Assembly (NCBI RefSeq): GCF_030580675.1
Contig: NZ_JAUQUB010000001.1
Coordinates: 124,001 to 188,000, forward strand
Direction of reading: 5' to 3'
DNA length: 64,000 nucleotides
Source of the DNA: Antiquaquibacter soli
GTDB taxonomy: Bacteria; Actinomycetota; Actinomycetes; Actinomycetales; Microbacteriaceae
The translations under genes were made by a program, and so were the position numbers. Shown here in pieces: positions 25,046-33,122 of this stretch (positions within the stretch are counted from its first letter, which is position 1; the number at the start of each line of letters is the position of its first letter). Under the pieces are notes generated by a model. That model was not told the origin of the DNA, did not search any database, and was given only the letters and a program-made list of their open reading frames with translations.

Positions 25046-25795
25046 ATGAGGCTCGAGGGTCAGCGCGCCATCGTCACCGGAGCAGCAGGAGCACTCGGCC
25101 GCGTCATCGCGCGCGTACTCGCGAGCGAGGGCGCGGATGTCGCCGGACTCGACCTGAACGCGGAGGGTCTCGAGGCCACGGCGGAGCTCGTCAGGGCCGA
25201 GGGTCGGCGCTCGCTGTCGGCGACCGCGGACCTCACCGACCACGCCGCCGTGAAGAGCGCGGTCGACGGCATCGTCGCCGAGTGGGGCGGCATCGACATC
25301 CTGCTCAACGGCGCCGGCGGCGGGGCGGTCGCGTGGTTCCACGAGATGACGCCCGACGTGTGGGCGACGCAGATCGAGCGGAACCTGACGACGGTCTACA
25401 ACGTCACCAACGCGGTGCTGCCGTCGATGCTCGAGCAGAAGCACGGTCGCATCATCAGCATCGCCTCGATCGCCGCGGTCTCGGGCGGCCGGCTCGTGCG
25501 CGGCGCCACCGCCTACGCCGCAGCGAAGGCCGGCGTCGTCGGGCTGACGAAGGCGCTCGCGATCGAGGTCGCCGAGCAGGGCGTCACCGTCAACGCGATC
25601 GCCCCGGGCGCCCAGGCGACCCCGGGCCGCGACAACGACACCCCCGAGCGGCGTGCCGCGCTCCTGGACCAGATCCCGACGAGACTGCTGGGAGAACCCG
25701 AGCACCTCGCCCAGGCGATCGTGTTCCTCGCCGCTCCCGAGGCGGTCAACATCACCGGAGTCATCCTGCCGCTCGACGGCGGACACTCGATCTAA
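25046..25795 (+). CDS. SDR-family sugar dehydrogenase
   Basis: 249 aa from ATG 25046. TGAAGALG near residue 12 (cofactor), LNGAGGG near 90, IASIAAVSGG near 138 (catalytic Ser), YAAAKAG (Tyr/Lys) near 156, and DGGHSI at the end. In one operon with a carboxymuconolactone decarboxylase-like protein (10 bases on) and, facing it, an SMP-30 lactonase. Inference: oxidises the sugar brought in by the divergent ABC importer. A second candidate, beside the SDR at 2362-3120, for the missing D-apiose 1-dehydrogenase step. Confidence 0.88.
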   Translation: MRLEGQRAIVTGAAGALGRVIARVLASEGADVAGLDLNAEGLEATAELVRAEGRRSLSATADLTDHAAVKSAVDGIVAEWGGIDILLNGAGGGAVAWFHEMTPDVWATQIERNLTTVYNVTNAVLPSMLEQKHGRIISIASIAAVSGGRLVRGATAYAAAKAGVVGLTKALAIEVAEQGVTVNAIAPGAQATPGRDNDTPERRAALLDQIPTRLLGEPEHLAQAIVFLAAPEAVNITGVILPLDGGHSI

Positions 25796-25805
25796 GGAGC
25801 ACCCC

Positions 25806-26213
25806 ATGAGCGACCGACTCGACAAGGGCAAGGAGTGGTTCGACAAGGTCTACGGCGAGGGCAAGTCCGAGGGCCTCATCGAGATGCAGACCGGGCTCGG
25901 GCAGGATCTCGCCCGCTTCGGCATCGAGTTCAACTTCGGCGACATCTACTCGCGGCCCGGGCTCTCGCTCGCGCAGCGCGAGCTGCTGTCGCTCGCCTCG
26001 CTCGTGACCATCGGCGGGCTCGAGCCGCAGCTGCGCGGCCACACGCGCGGGGCACTGCGGGTGGGATGCTCGCCCACCGAGATCCTGGAGACGGTTATCC
26101 ACACCGTGCAGTACTGCGGGTTCCCGAAGGCGCTCAACGCGATGCGCGTCATCACCGACGAGTTGCAGCTGCAGGGGCAGGAGATCCCGCCGGCGCTCGG
26201 TCCGGGAGAGTAG
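25806..26213 (+). CDS. carboxymuconolactone decarboxylase-family protein
   Basis: 135 aa from ATG 25806 with AAGGAG at 25795-25799. Family signature: QRELLSLASLVTIGGLEPQLRGHTRGAL across about 58-80 and EILETVIHTVQYCGFPKALNA near 88-107. The CxxC pair of the AhpD peroxidase branch is absent, so it belongs with gamma-CMD-like proteins, often found in sugar-acid operons without a proven reaction. Co-transcribed with the SDR. Ends against the convergent SMP-30 gene 7 bases away. Confidence 0.85.
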   Translation: MSDRLDKGKEWFDKVYGEGKSEGLIEMQTGLGQDLARFGIEFNFGDIYSRPGLSLAQRELLSLASLVTIGGLEPQLRGHTRGALRVGCSPTEILETVIHTVQYCGFPKALNAMRVITDELQLQGQEIPPALGPGE

Positions 26214-26219
26214 CCCGGG

Positions 26220-27035
26220 CTAGCCGAGGGGCAGGCGGTACAGCGACGTCGTCGCCGTGACGTAGAGCACCCCGTCGCCGAAGCAGAGGTTCGAGACCGT
26301 CTCGGGGAACTCGACGCGCTGCAGGAGCCGAGCATCCGGCGCATAGATCTCGATGGCCGCGCTCGACGACGTCCACACGTTCCCGAGGGGATCGACCCGC
26401 AGTCCGTCGGCGAAACCGGTGGGCTGCACGAACAGTCGCCCCTCCCACGTTGCCGTGTCGTAGACCCGGATGTGCCGCGGGCCGGCGTTCCACACCTCGG
26501 CGGTGTCGGCGACGTACAGCAGCGACTCGTCGGGGGAGAACGCGAGCCCGTTGGGGTGCACCATGTCGGTGATCACCGGCTCGGCGACCCCGTCGATGAC
26601 GCGGAACACGAAGCACCCGTCGTAGTCCTGCGTGCCCGGATGCCCCTCCCGCCCGCTCTCGTGCAGTCCGTACGGGGGGTCGGAGAAGTACACGGCGCCG
26701 TCCCGGGCGACGACGACGTCGTTGGGGGAGTTGAAGCGGCCGCCCGCCCACTCCGCCACGATCGGGGTGACGACGCCGGCGGCATCCCGCTCGACGCGGC
26801 GGAGGCCGTGGCTGCACTGGATGACGCTGCCGTCGGCGTCGACGGTGCGCCCGTTCGTGAACTCCACCGCCGTCGCGTACTCGACCACGTCGCCGGTCGC
26901 CTCGTCGAACTGCAGGATGCGGTCGTTCGGGATGTCGCTGAACCGCACCACCCCGTCGGCGGCGAGCCACGCGGGCCCCTCGAGCCACTCCCCGCCCGTC
27001 CACAGCCGCTCGGGCGCGGCGCCCTCGGGGATCAC
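26220..27035 (-). CDS. SMP-30/gluconolactonase-family sugar lactonase
   Basis: 271 aa from a GTG overlapping the GntR stop (GTGA). Six-bladed propeller signatures: LEGPAWLAADGVVRFSDIPN near 18-37 with the metal-binding Glu, FNSPNDVVVARDGAVYFSDP near 95-114 (metal Asn), MVHPNGLAFSPDE near 153, and FADGLRVDPLGNVW near 205 (metal Asp). It hydrolyses a sugar lactone to the acid, the natural step after an SDR dehydrogenase. Translated with the GntR regulator, and ends against the CMD-like gene. Confidence 0.9.
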   Translation of the reverse strand: MIPEGAAPERLWTGGEWLEGPAWLAADGVVRFSDIPNDRILQFDEATGDVVEYATAVEFTNGRTVDADGSVIQCSHGLRRVERDAAGVVTPIVAEWAGGRFNSPNDVVVARDGAVYFSDPPYGLHESGREGHPGTQDYDGCFVFRVIDGVAEPVITDMVHPNGLAFSPDESLLYVADTAEVWNAGPRHIRVYDTATWEGRLFVQPTGFADGLRVDPLGNVWTSSSAAIEIYAPDARLLQRVEFPETVSNLCFGDGVLYVTATTSLYRLPLG

Positions 27036-27766
27036 TCGAGGGCTCCGGCGAGGCGGCGCGCGGCGGTGTTCATGTGCAGCGCCATGGCGCTCGCCGCGGC
27101 ATCCGGGTCGCGCGTGGCGATCGCGGCGTGCACGGCGGCGTGCTCCTCGATCGCGGCGAGCGCCTCGGCGGGCTCCTGCACGGCACGGTCGACCCAGACG
27201 CGCAGGAGCGAGCGGATGCTCTGCAGAAGGTCGAGGAGCACGGAGTTGTCCGTGCTGCGCGCGAGCTCGAGGTGGAACTGCAGGTCCGCTTCGACGAACC
27301 GCTCGAGCGTGTCGACGGAGGCGCGCATCTCCTCGACGCGGGCGCCGAGCGAGGCGAGTTCCTCGTCGCTCATGCGGGTCGCGGCGAGCCGCGCGGCGTA
27401 GATCTCGAGGGCACCGCGCACGTCGATGAGCTCGCGCGTCTTGGGCTCGTCGAGCATGAGCCCCCAGCTGAGCGTTTGCGGCAGCAGCTCGCTCGCGGAG
27501 CCGCGCAGGTAGGTGCCGGAGCCGGGTCGCACGTGCACGATTCCCAGGATCTCGAGGGCGGCGAGCGCCTCGCGCACGGCGGAGCGGCCGACGCCGAGGG
27601 TCGAGGCGAGCTGTCGCTCCGGGGGGAGCCGGGTCCCGGGCTCGATGTCGCCGCGGGTGAAGATCTCCAGCAGCGCCTTTGCGACTCCGGAGACCGCCGT
27701 GCCCGCCTCGAGGGTGCCGAGCGAGGCCGCGATCTCGGCTGAGGAATCGTTCGGATAGGCGGGCAT
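27032..27766 (-). CDS. GntR-family regulator, FadR type
   Basis: 244 aa. Winged-helix domain (LPPERQLASTLGVGRSAVREALAAL near 47-71, then VRPGSGTYL) plus an all-helical FCD ligand domain with the metal-binding residues DLQFHLELA near 158 and EEHAAVHAAI near 207. Leaderless promoter (TAGCCT, seven bases, ATG 27766). Divergent from the MFS gene over a region with two GntR boxes, so it very likely represses the MFS/kinase/apnO operon and itself; FCD regulators usually sense sugar acids such as apionate or a uronate derivative. Confidence 0.92.
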   Translation of the reverse strand: MPAYPNDSSAEIAASLGTLEAGTAVSGVAKALLEIFTRGDIEPGTRLPPERQLASTLGVGRSAVREALAALEILGIVHVRPGSGTYLRGSASELLPQTLSWGLMLDEPKTRELIDVRGALEIYAARLAATRMSDEELASLGARVEEMRASVDTLERFVEADLQFHLELARSTDNSVLLDLLQSIRSLLRVWVDRAVQEPAEALAAIEEHAAVHAAIATRDPDAAASAMALHMNTAARRLAGALE

Positions 27767-27792
27767 GAGTCACAGGCTAGCAATTGCATTCG

Positions 27793-27853
27793 GCCAACCG
27801 GTGGACCGAAATTGGTCAACCGGTTGACAAACCCGAGGACCGCCCCGCATACT
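27793..27853 (+). promoter_or_regulatory. MFS promoter with two GntR operators
   Basis: GTCAACCGGTTGAC at 27815-27828 is a perfect 14-bp palindrome of FadR type; GCCAACCGGTGGAC at 27793-27806 differs at two positions and lies 22 bp away, two turns of the helix. TTGACA (27824-27829) overlaps the perfect site and pairs with CATACT (27848-27853) at 18 bp, so binding would hide the -35 box. Confidence 0.75.
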
Positions 27854-27921
27854 CGTTCGCGCGACCACCGTGGTTCACCGGCCAGGGCGGCGCGCCATCC
27901 CGCCTCACCGAAGGAGTCAAC

Positions 27922-29292
27922 GTGGACACCACCACAGCTCGCGTGCAGTCTGCCGTCGAGAAATCTGCCATCAAGAAGGTCGCGATCCGGCTCGTGCCGT
28001 TCGTCGCCCTGATGTTCTTCATCAACTACCTCGATCGCACTGCGATCGGGTTCGCCGCCCCGAACGGCATGAACGAGGACCTCGCCCTGTCGGCCGCCCA
28101 GTTCGGCTTCGCCTCGGGCGTGTTCTTCATCGGCTACATCCTTCTGGAGGTGCCGTCGAACCTGGCCCTGCACCGCTTCGGCGCCCGCAAGTGGCTCGCC
28201 CGCATCATGGTGAGCTGGGGCATCGTCGCCCTGCTCTTCACGTGGGTGCAGAACTTCGAGCAGCTCGTCGCCCTGCGCTTCATCCTCGGTGTCGCCGAGG
28301 CCGGATTCTTCCCGGGCGCGATCCTCTTCCTCAGCCTCTGGGTCCCGGCGGAGCACCGCTCGAAGATTCTCGCCCTGTTCTACCTGGCGCAGCCGCTCAC
28401 GACGGTCATCGGCGCCCCGTTCGCCGGGTGGCTCATCCAGCAGCACGGAATCTTCTTCGGCCTCGAGGGCTGGCGCTTCATGTTCCTCGGCGTCGCGATC
28501 CCCGCGATCATCGTCGGCATCGTCGCGTGGTTCTACCTCAAGGACAAGCCGTCAGACGCCAAGTGGCTCACCACCGAGGAGCAGGAGTGGCTCACCGGCG
28601 CCCTCGCCCTCGAGCGCGCGAACACCGAGAAGGCCAACAACACGCACCGCATCCGCGACGCCTTCACGTCCGGCCGGGTGTGGGTGCTCTCGGGCATCTA
28701 CTTCGGCTTCATCTACGGCCTCTACGCCCTCGGCTTCTTCCTCCCGACGATCATCGGCGGCTTCCAGGAGCAGTTCGGCACCGAGTTCGACGTCTTCCAG
28801 AAGGGCCTCATCACGGCGATCCCGTATGTCCCCGCTGCGATCGCGCTCTACTTCTGGTCGCGGGATGCCTCGCGCCGCGGCCTCAAGACCTGGCACATCG
28901 TCATCCCCGCCCTCGCCGGCGCGGTGAGCATCCCGCTCGCCCTCTTCGCGGGCTCGCCCGCGGCGACCATCGCGGTCATCGCGGTGACGGCGATGGCGAT
29001 CTTCTCGGCGCTGCCCAACTTCTGGACGCTGCCGACGAAGTTCCTCACCGGTGCCGCCGCCGCGGCGGGCATCGCGCTCATCAACACCATCGGCAACCTC
29101 GCCGGCTTCTCGGCCCCGTACATCACGGGCCTCGTCGCCGACGCGACGGCGGTCGACGGCGAGCCGAGCTACGTCGCGCCGATGTTCATCGTGGGCGGCT
29201 TCATGCTGCTCTCCGCGGTGCTCATGATCGGCCTCGCCGCCCGCACCAAGACGACCGCCCCGGCGGTCGCCGAGACGGTCGCAGCCGAGTAA
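27922..29292 (+). CDS. MFS transporter, anion:cation symporter (ACS) type
   Basis: 456 aa from GTG 27922 with AAGGAG at 27911-27916. Twelve membrane helices. ACS signatures: FFINYLDRTAIGFAAP near 33-48, LLEVPSNLALHRFGARKWLA near 75-94 and GVAEAGFFPGAILFLSLWVP near 122-141. Family members import organic and sugar acids such as hexuronates, tartrate or galactonate. With apnO and a kinase downstream, the likely cargo is apionate or another sugar acid. A perfect hairpin (29298-29333) separates it from the kinase gene. Confidence 0.9.
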   Translation: MDTTTARVQSAVEKSAIKKVAIRLVPFVALMFFINYLDRTAIGFAAPNGMNEDLALSAAQFGFASGVFFIGYILLEVPSNLALHRFGARKWLARIMVSWGIVALLFTWVQNFEQLVALRFILGVAEAGFFPGAILFLSLWVPAEHRSKILALFYLAQPLTTVIGAPFAGWLIQQHGIFFGLEGWRFMFLGVAIPAIIVGIVAWFYLKDKPSDAKWLTTEEQEWLTGALALERANTEKANNTHRIRDAFTSGRVWVLSGIYFGFIYGLYALGFFLPTIIGGFQEQFGTEFDVFQKGLITAIPYVPAAIALYFWSRDASRRGLKTWHIVIPALAGAVSIPLALFAGSPAATIAVIAVTAMAIFSALPNFWTLPTKFLTGAAAAAGIALINTIGNLAGFSAPYITGLVADATAVDGEPSYVAPMFIVGGFMLLSAVLMIGLAARTKTTAPAVAETVAAE

Positions 29293-29297
29293 CGACT

Positions 29298-29333
29298 ACC
29301 CCGGGGCGGTCGTCCACCCGACCGCCCCGGGGT
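29298..29333 (+). terminator. hairpin between the MFS gene and the kinase operon
   Basis: Perfect 15-bp arms at 29298-29312 and 29319-29333 with a 6-base loop, 5 bases after the MFS stop. No new promoter is evident before the kinase, so this may be a partial terminator or processing site that separates transporter and enzyme levels. Confidence 0.7.
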
Positions 29334-29369
29334 CTCCCTCAGATCCACTCGAACCACCCGGAGCACTCC

Positions 29370-31121
29370 ATGACCCGCCTGTTCAACGAACCGAGCGCCT
29401 TCGCCGATGAGATGATCGACGGCTTCGTGGCCGCGAACTCCGCCCAGGTGCGCCGGGTCTCGGGTGGCGTCGTGCGCAGCACCGTCTCCACTCCCGGCAC
29501 CGTCGCGGTCGTGATCGGCGGCGGCTCGGGTCACTACCCCGCCTTCGGCGGCATCGTCGGCCAGGGCCTCGCGCACGGTGCGGCCATGGGCAACCTCTTC
29601 GCCTCGCCGTCCGCGCAGCAGGTCCACTCGGTCGCCGCCGCGGCGAACCTCGGCGGGGGCGTACTCCTTACTTATGGCAACTACGCCGGCGACGTGCTCA
29701 ACTTCACCGCCGCGCAGGATCGCCTGAACTCCGAGGGCATCGAGACCCGCACGGTCGTCGTCACCGACGACATCGCGAGCGCCCCTCTCGCCGAGAAGCA
29801 CAAGCGTCGCGGAATCGCCGGCGACCTCACGGTCTTCAAGGCGGCCGCCGCCGCGTCCGAGGCGGGCTACTCGCTCGACGAGGTCGTGCGCGTGGCGGAG
29901 CTGGCCAACGAGCGCACCCGCTCTTTCGGCGTCGCCTTCACGGGATGCACGCTCCCCGGTGCGGCCGAGCCCCTGTTCACGATCCCGGAGGGCCGCATGG
30001 GCGTCGGCATCGGCATCCACGGCGAGCCCGGCATCGACGAGACGGATGTCCCGACCGCCGACGGTCTCGCCGAGCTCTTCGTCTCCACGCTGCTGTCCGA
30101 GCTCCCCGAGGGCATCTCCTCGCCCGACGGCCAGCGCGCCGCGGTGCTGCTCAACGGCCTCGGCTCGGTGAAGTACGAGGAGCTCTTCGTCGTCTACCGC
30201 CGGGTCGCGCAGCTGCTCGAGGAAGCCGGGGTCGTCATCGTCGAGCCGGAGGTCGGCGAGCTCGTCACGAGTTTCGACATGGCCGGGGCATCCCTCACGC
30301 TCTTCTGGCTGGGCACCGAGGAGGGCAGCGAGCTGGAGCGCTTCTGGCGAGCCCCGGCCGACACCCCCGCCTACCGCAAGGGCTCCGTCGGCGCCGTGGA
30401 GCAAGCGGCCCCCGCGCCAACCGAGGCTCTCGACGCGGGCCTGACCGAGAACATCCCTCCCGCCACCGACGACTCCCGCGCCGCCGCCGCCGTCGCGGCC
30501 GCCGCGCTCCAGGCCATCGCCGAGGTCATCGACGAGAACGTCGGCGAGCTCGGCCGCATCGATGCCGTCGCCGGGGACGGCGACCACGGCATCGGAATGC
30601 AGCGGGGCTCCCGAGCCGCGTCGTCCGCCGCTGTCGAGCTGCTCGCCGTTGGTTCCGGCGCGCGCACACTGCTCCAGCGGTCGGGCGACGCGTGGGCCGA
30701 TCGCGCGGGGGGAACGTCGGGTGCCCTCTGGGGAGTGGCCCTCCGCGCGATCGGCGACACCCTCGGGGACTCGGATGCCGCGAGCGGCGCCGCGGTGGCT
30801 GCGGGCGTCCGCGGCGCGACGACGGGCATCCTCGGCTTCGGCGCCGTGGTCGGCGACAAGACCATGGTCGACGCCCTCGTGCCGTTCGCGGACGCGCTCG
30901 AGGCGGGCATCGCGGCCGGCCGCCCGCTGACCCAGGCCTGGGCGGATGCCGCGGACGCAGCCACTACGGCGGCCGCCGCCACCGCCCAGCTCCTCCCGAA
31001 GATGGGCCGCGCCCGGCCCCACGCCGAGAAGAGCCTCGGCACGCCCGACGCGGGCGCTCACTCGTTCGCGCTGATCGTGCAGCGCATCGCGACCGTACTC
31101 AAGGAACAGGACAGTAAGTAA
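29370..31121 (+). CDS. dihydroxyacetone kinase-family enzyme (DhaK-DhaL fusion), probable L-erythrulose kinase
   Basis: 583 aa from ATG 29370. DhaK half (about 1-340): GGGSGHYPAF near 50-59, LLTYGNYAGDVLNF near 99-112, and the substrate-linking histidine H217 in GIGIHGEPG. DhaL half (about 365-583): AGDGDHGIGM at 401-410 with the metal-binding aspartates, and DKTMVDALVPF further on. ATP-dependent ketose kinase. Because RpiB-like, TIM-like and apnO genes follow with overlaps or short gaps, I infer phosphorylation of L-erythrulose to L-erythrulose 1-phosphate (the role called LerK). Plain dihydroxyacetone kinase or D-erythrulose kinase cannot be excluded by sequence alone. Confidence 0.85.
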   Translation: MTRLFNEPSAFADEMIDGFVAANSAQVRRVSGGVVRSTVSTPGTVAVVIGGGSGHYPAFGGIVGQGLAHGAAMGNLFASPSAQQVHSVAAAANLGGGVLLTYGNYAGDVLNFTAAQDRLNSEGIETRTVVVTDDIASAPLAEKHKRRGIAGDLTVFKAAAAASEAGYSLDEVVRVAELANERTRSFGVAFTGCTLPGAAEPLFTIPEGRMGVGIGIHGEPGIDETDVPTADGLAELFVSTLLSELPEGISSPDGQRAAVLLNGLGSVKYEELFVVYRRVAQLLEEAGVVIVEPEVGELVTSFDMAGASLTLFWLGTEEGSELERFWRAPADTPAYRKGSVGAVEQAAPAPTEALDAGLTENIPPATDDSRAAAAVAAAALQAIAEVIDENVGELGRIDAVAGDGDHGIGMQRGSRAASSAAVELLAVGSGARTLLQRSGDAWADRAGGTSGALWGVALRAIGDTLGDSDAASGAAVAAGVRGATTGILGFGAVVGDKTMVDALVPFADALEAGIAAGRPLTQAWADAADAATTAAAATAQLLPKMGRARPHAEKSLGTPDAGAHSFALIVQRIATVLKEQDSK

Positions 31122-31588
31122 TGGACAAGCTCCGCATCGTGATCGGCTCGGATGACGCCGGCTACGACTACAAGGAACTCCTCAAGAAGGACCTGTTCGC
31201 GAGCGACCTCGTCGAGTCGGTCGAGGACGTCGGCGTCGACGCGGACGGCCACACCCCGTACCCGAAAGTCGGCGTCGCGGTCGGCGAGACCATCGCGCGC
31301 GGCGACGCGGACCGGGGCCTGCTGATCTGCGGCACCGGCATGGGTGTCGCGATGGCGGCGAACAAGGTGGCGGGCATCCGCGCGTCCGTCGCGCACGACT
31401 CTTTCTCGGTCGAGCGGCTCATCCTGTCGAACAACGCCCAGGTGCTCGCCCTCGGGCAGCGCGTCATCGGTGCCGAGCTCGCCCGCCGACTCGTGCGCGA
31501 GTGGCTCACCTACCGCTTCGACGAGTCCAGCGCGTCGGCCGAGAAGGTCGCCGTGCTCGACCAGTACGAGCTGACCGGATCCTGCTGA
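31121..31588 (+). CDS. derI: RpiB-family isomerase, probable D-erythrulose-4-phosphate isomerase
   Basis: 155 aa; ATG shares a base with the kinase stop. RpiB fold with active-site cysteine C70 in CGTGMGVAMAANKVAGIRA and LSNNAQVLALGQRVIGAEL near 102-120. Odd: the usual GxDHAG histidine is aspartate (GSDDAG, D12). As I recall, tetrose-phosphate isomerases of this family (EryI/DerI) also lack that histidine and share the SNNAQ stretch. Inference: converts D-erythrulose 4-phosphate to D-erythrose 4-phosphate, the entry to the pentose phosphate pathway. Ribose-5-phosphate isomerase B is the alternative. Confidence 0.8.
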   Translation: MDKLRIVIGSDDAGYDYKELLKKDLFASDLVESVEDVGVDADGHTPYPKVGVAVGETIARGDADRGLLICGTGMGVAMAANKVAGIRASVAHDSFSVERLILSNNAQVLALGQRVIGAELARRLVREWLTYRFDESSASAEKVAVLDQYELTGSC

Positions 31589-32328
31589 TGCCCCGCACGG
31601 TCGGTGTGAGCCTGAAGATGTACTTCGGGCACGCCGCCGCGCTGTCGTGGTTCGATCGCGTGGCGGAGCTCGCGCGCGAGCATCGCGCCGTCGCGTCGGG
31701 GGAGGTCGAGCTTTTCGTGATCCCGTCGTTCCCGGCGATCCCGGGGGCGATCGCGGCGTTCGAGGGCACTCGCGTTCTCGTCGGCGCCCAGGACCTCTTC
31801 TGGGAGGACTCCGGCGCGTACACCGGCGAGGTGTCGGGCGCCGAGCTCGCCGAGATCGGGGTGCGCGTCGCCGAGGTCGGCCATGCCGAGCGACGCCGCC
31901 TGTTCTTCGAGACGGATGCCGTCGTCGCCGCCAAGACCGCCGCCGCCCTGCGCAACGGCATCGCCCCCGTGTTGTGCATCGGCGAGGTCGCGGAGGTCAC
32001 GCCCGCGGTCGCCGCCGCCGAGGTCATCTCGCAGCTCGATGCTGCGGTGCAGGATGCTCCGGCCGGCCGCATCATCGTCGCCTACGAGCCCGTCTGGGCC
32101 ATCGGTGCCGCAGAGCCCGCCGGTCCCGACCACATCTCGCCCGTCTGCCGCGCGCTGCGCGAGCACCTCGACGCGATCGGGCGCGGGGGGACCGTGATCT
32201 ACGGCGGCAGCGCCGGACCCGGGCTTCTCACCCGCCTCGGCGACAGCGTGGATGGGCTGTTCCTCGGCCGCTTCGCCCACGACCCGGCCGCGCTCGCCGC
32301 GGTACTCGACGAGGCGGCGGCATCGTGA
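31588..32328 (+). CDS. lerI: triose-phosphate-isomerase-family enzyme, probable L-erythrulose-1-phosphate isomerase
   Basis: 246 aa; one-base overlap with the RpiB-like stop. TIM barrel with catalytic K10 (SLKMYF), H99 (EVGHAERR) and E167 (VAYEPVWAIG), and phosphate loop YGGSAGPG near 204. The asparagine two residues before the lysine in true triose-phosphate isomerase is serine here (S-L-K), as I remember for EryH-type erythrulose-1-phosphate isomerases (SWK). Inference: L-erythrulose 1-phosphate to D-erythrulose 4-phosphate. Cytosolic. It is not the housekeeping tpiA, which would lie in a gap-pgk-tpi cluster. Confidence 0.82.
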   Translation: MPRTVGVSLKMYFGHAAALSWFDRVAELAREHRAVASGEVELFVIPSFPAIPGAIAAFEGTRVLVGAQDLFWEDSGAYTGEVSGAELAEIGVRVAEVGHAERRRLFFETDAVVAAKTAAALRNGIAPVLCIGEVAEVTPAVAAAEVISQLDAAVQDAPAGRIIVAYEPVWAIGAAEPAGPDHISPVCRALREHLDAIGRGGTVIYGGSAGPGLLTRLGDSVDGLFLGRFAHDPAALAAVLDEAAAS

Positions 32329-33122
32329 TCGGCCTGTCCACCTACGCCTTCTTCTGGCAGCACTCCGATCGGGCCCCCGCACCGCTCACGCTCGCCGACA
32401 TGCTGCACCGCACGCGGTCGTCGGGCGTCGACCTGTTCCAGGTGTGCGATTACGCCCCACTCCTCTCTTACTCCGCGGCGGAGCTGCAGGGCATCCGGTC
32501 GCTCGCCGACGACCTCGGGATCACCCTCGAGCTCGGCACGAAGGGGCTCCAGACCGAGCATCTCGCGACGTTCCTGTCGATCGCCGAGGTGTTCGGCGCG
32601 ACCTTCGTGCGCAGTATGGTCAACGGTCCCGACTCGACGCCCACCCTCGTCGAGGCCGAGTCGCTGTTGCGCGCGGCGCTGCCCGCGTTCGAGGCGGCCG
32701 GCGTGACGCTCGCCCTCGAGACCTACGAGCAGGTGTCATCCACCGACCTCGTCTCCCTCGTCGAGACCGTCGCGAGCCCCGCCCTCGGCATCACGCTCGA
32801 CCCGGCGAACTCGGTGGCGGCGCTCGAGCATCCGCGCGACGTCGTCGAGCGCACCGCGCCGTACGTCCGCGGCATCCACGTGAAGGACTTCGCCTTCTCC
32901 CGTCGCGGGGGATGGGTCGGCTTCACCCTCGAGGGCGTGCCGCTCGGCACCGGACTCCTCGACTACGACCATCTGGTGGGGACCGTGCGCCCGGAGGAGC
33001 GCGGCATCAACCAGGTCATCGAGCACTGGCTCACCTGGCGCGACTCGTTCGACGAGACCGCCCGCCTCGAGAACGAGTGGAACTCCCACAACCTCAGTTA
33101 TCTAAGGAGCAAGCAATCATGA
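32325..33122 (+). CDS. xylose-isomerase-like TIM-barrel enzyme, candidate 3-oxo-isoapionate decarboxylase
   Basis: 265 aa from a GTG overlapping the TIM stop (GTGA). AP-endonuclease-2/xylose-isomerase-like fold: GLSTYAFFW at the start, likely divalent-metal ligands E132 (LALETYE), D159 (TLDPANS), H185 (GIHVKDF) and E203 (LEGVPLGTG). Such folds catalyse isomerisation, epimerisation or decarboxylation. Placed between the erythrulose-phosphate isomerase and apnO, it would be the step that turns 3-oxo-isoapionate into L-erythrulose and CO2 (the role called OiaC). The specific role is inference from order; the fold is clear. Ends ATGA-overlapped with apnO. Confidence 0.75.
   Translation: MIGLSTYAFFWQHSDRAPAPLTLADMLHRTRSSGVDLFQVCDYAPLLSYSAAELQGIRSLADDLGITLELGTKGLQTEHLATFLSIAEVFGATFVRSMVNGPDSTPTLVEAESLLRAALPAFEAAGVTLALETYEQVSSTDLVSLVETVASPALGITLDPANSVAALEHPRDVVERTAPYVRGIHVKDFAFSRRGGWVGFTLEGVPLGTGLLDYDHLVGTVRPEERGINQVIEHWLTWRDSFDETARLENEWNSHNLSYLRSKQS

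Noticed and set aside
29370-31121. Simple assignment as glycerol-pathway dihydroxyacetone kinase
   Set aside because: No glycerol dehydrogenase or DhaM is present, and the overlapping RpiB-like, TIM-like and apnO genes point to tetrose metabolism; the plain assignment remains the fallback.
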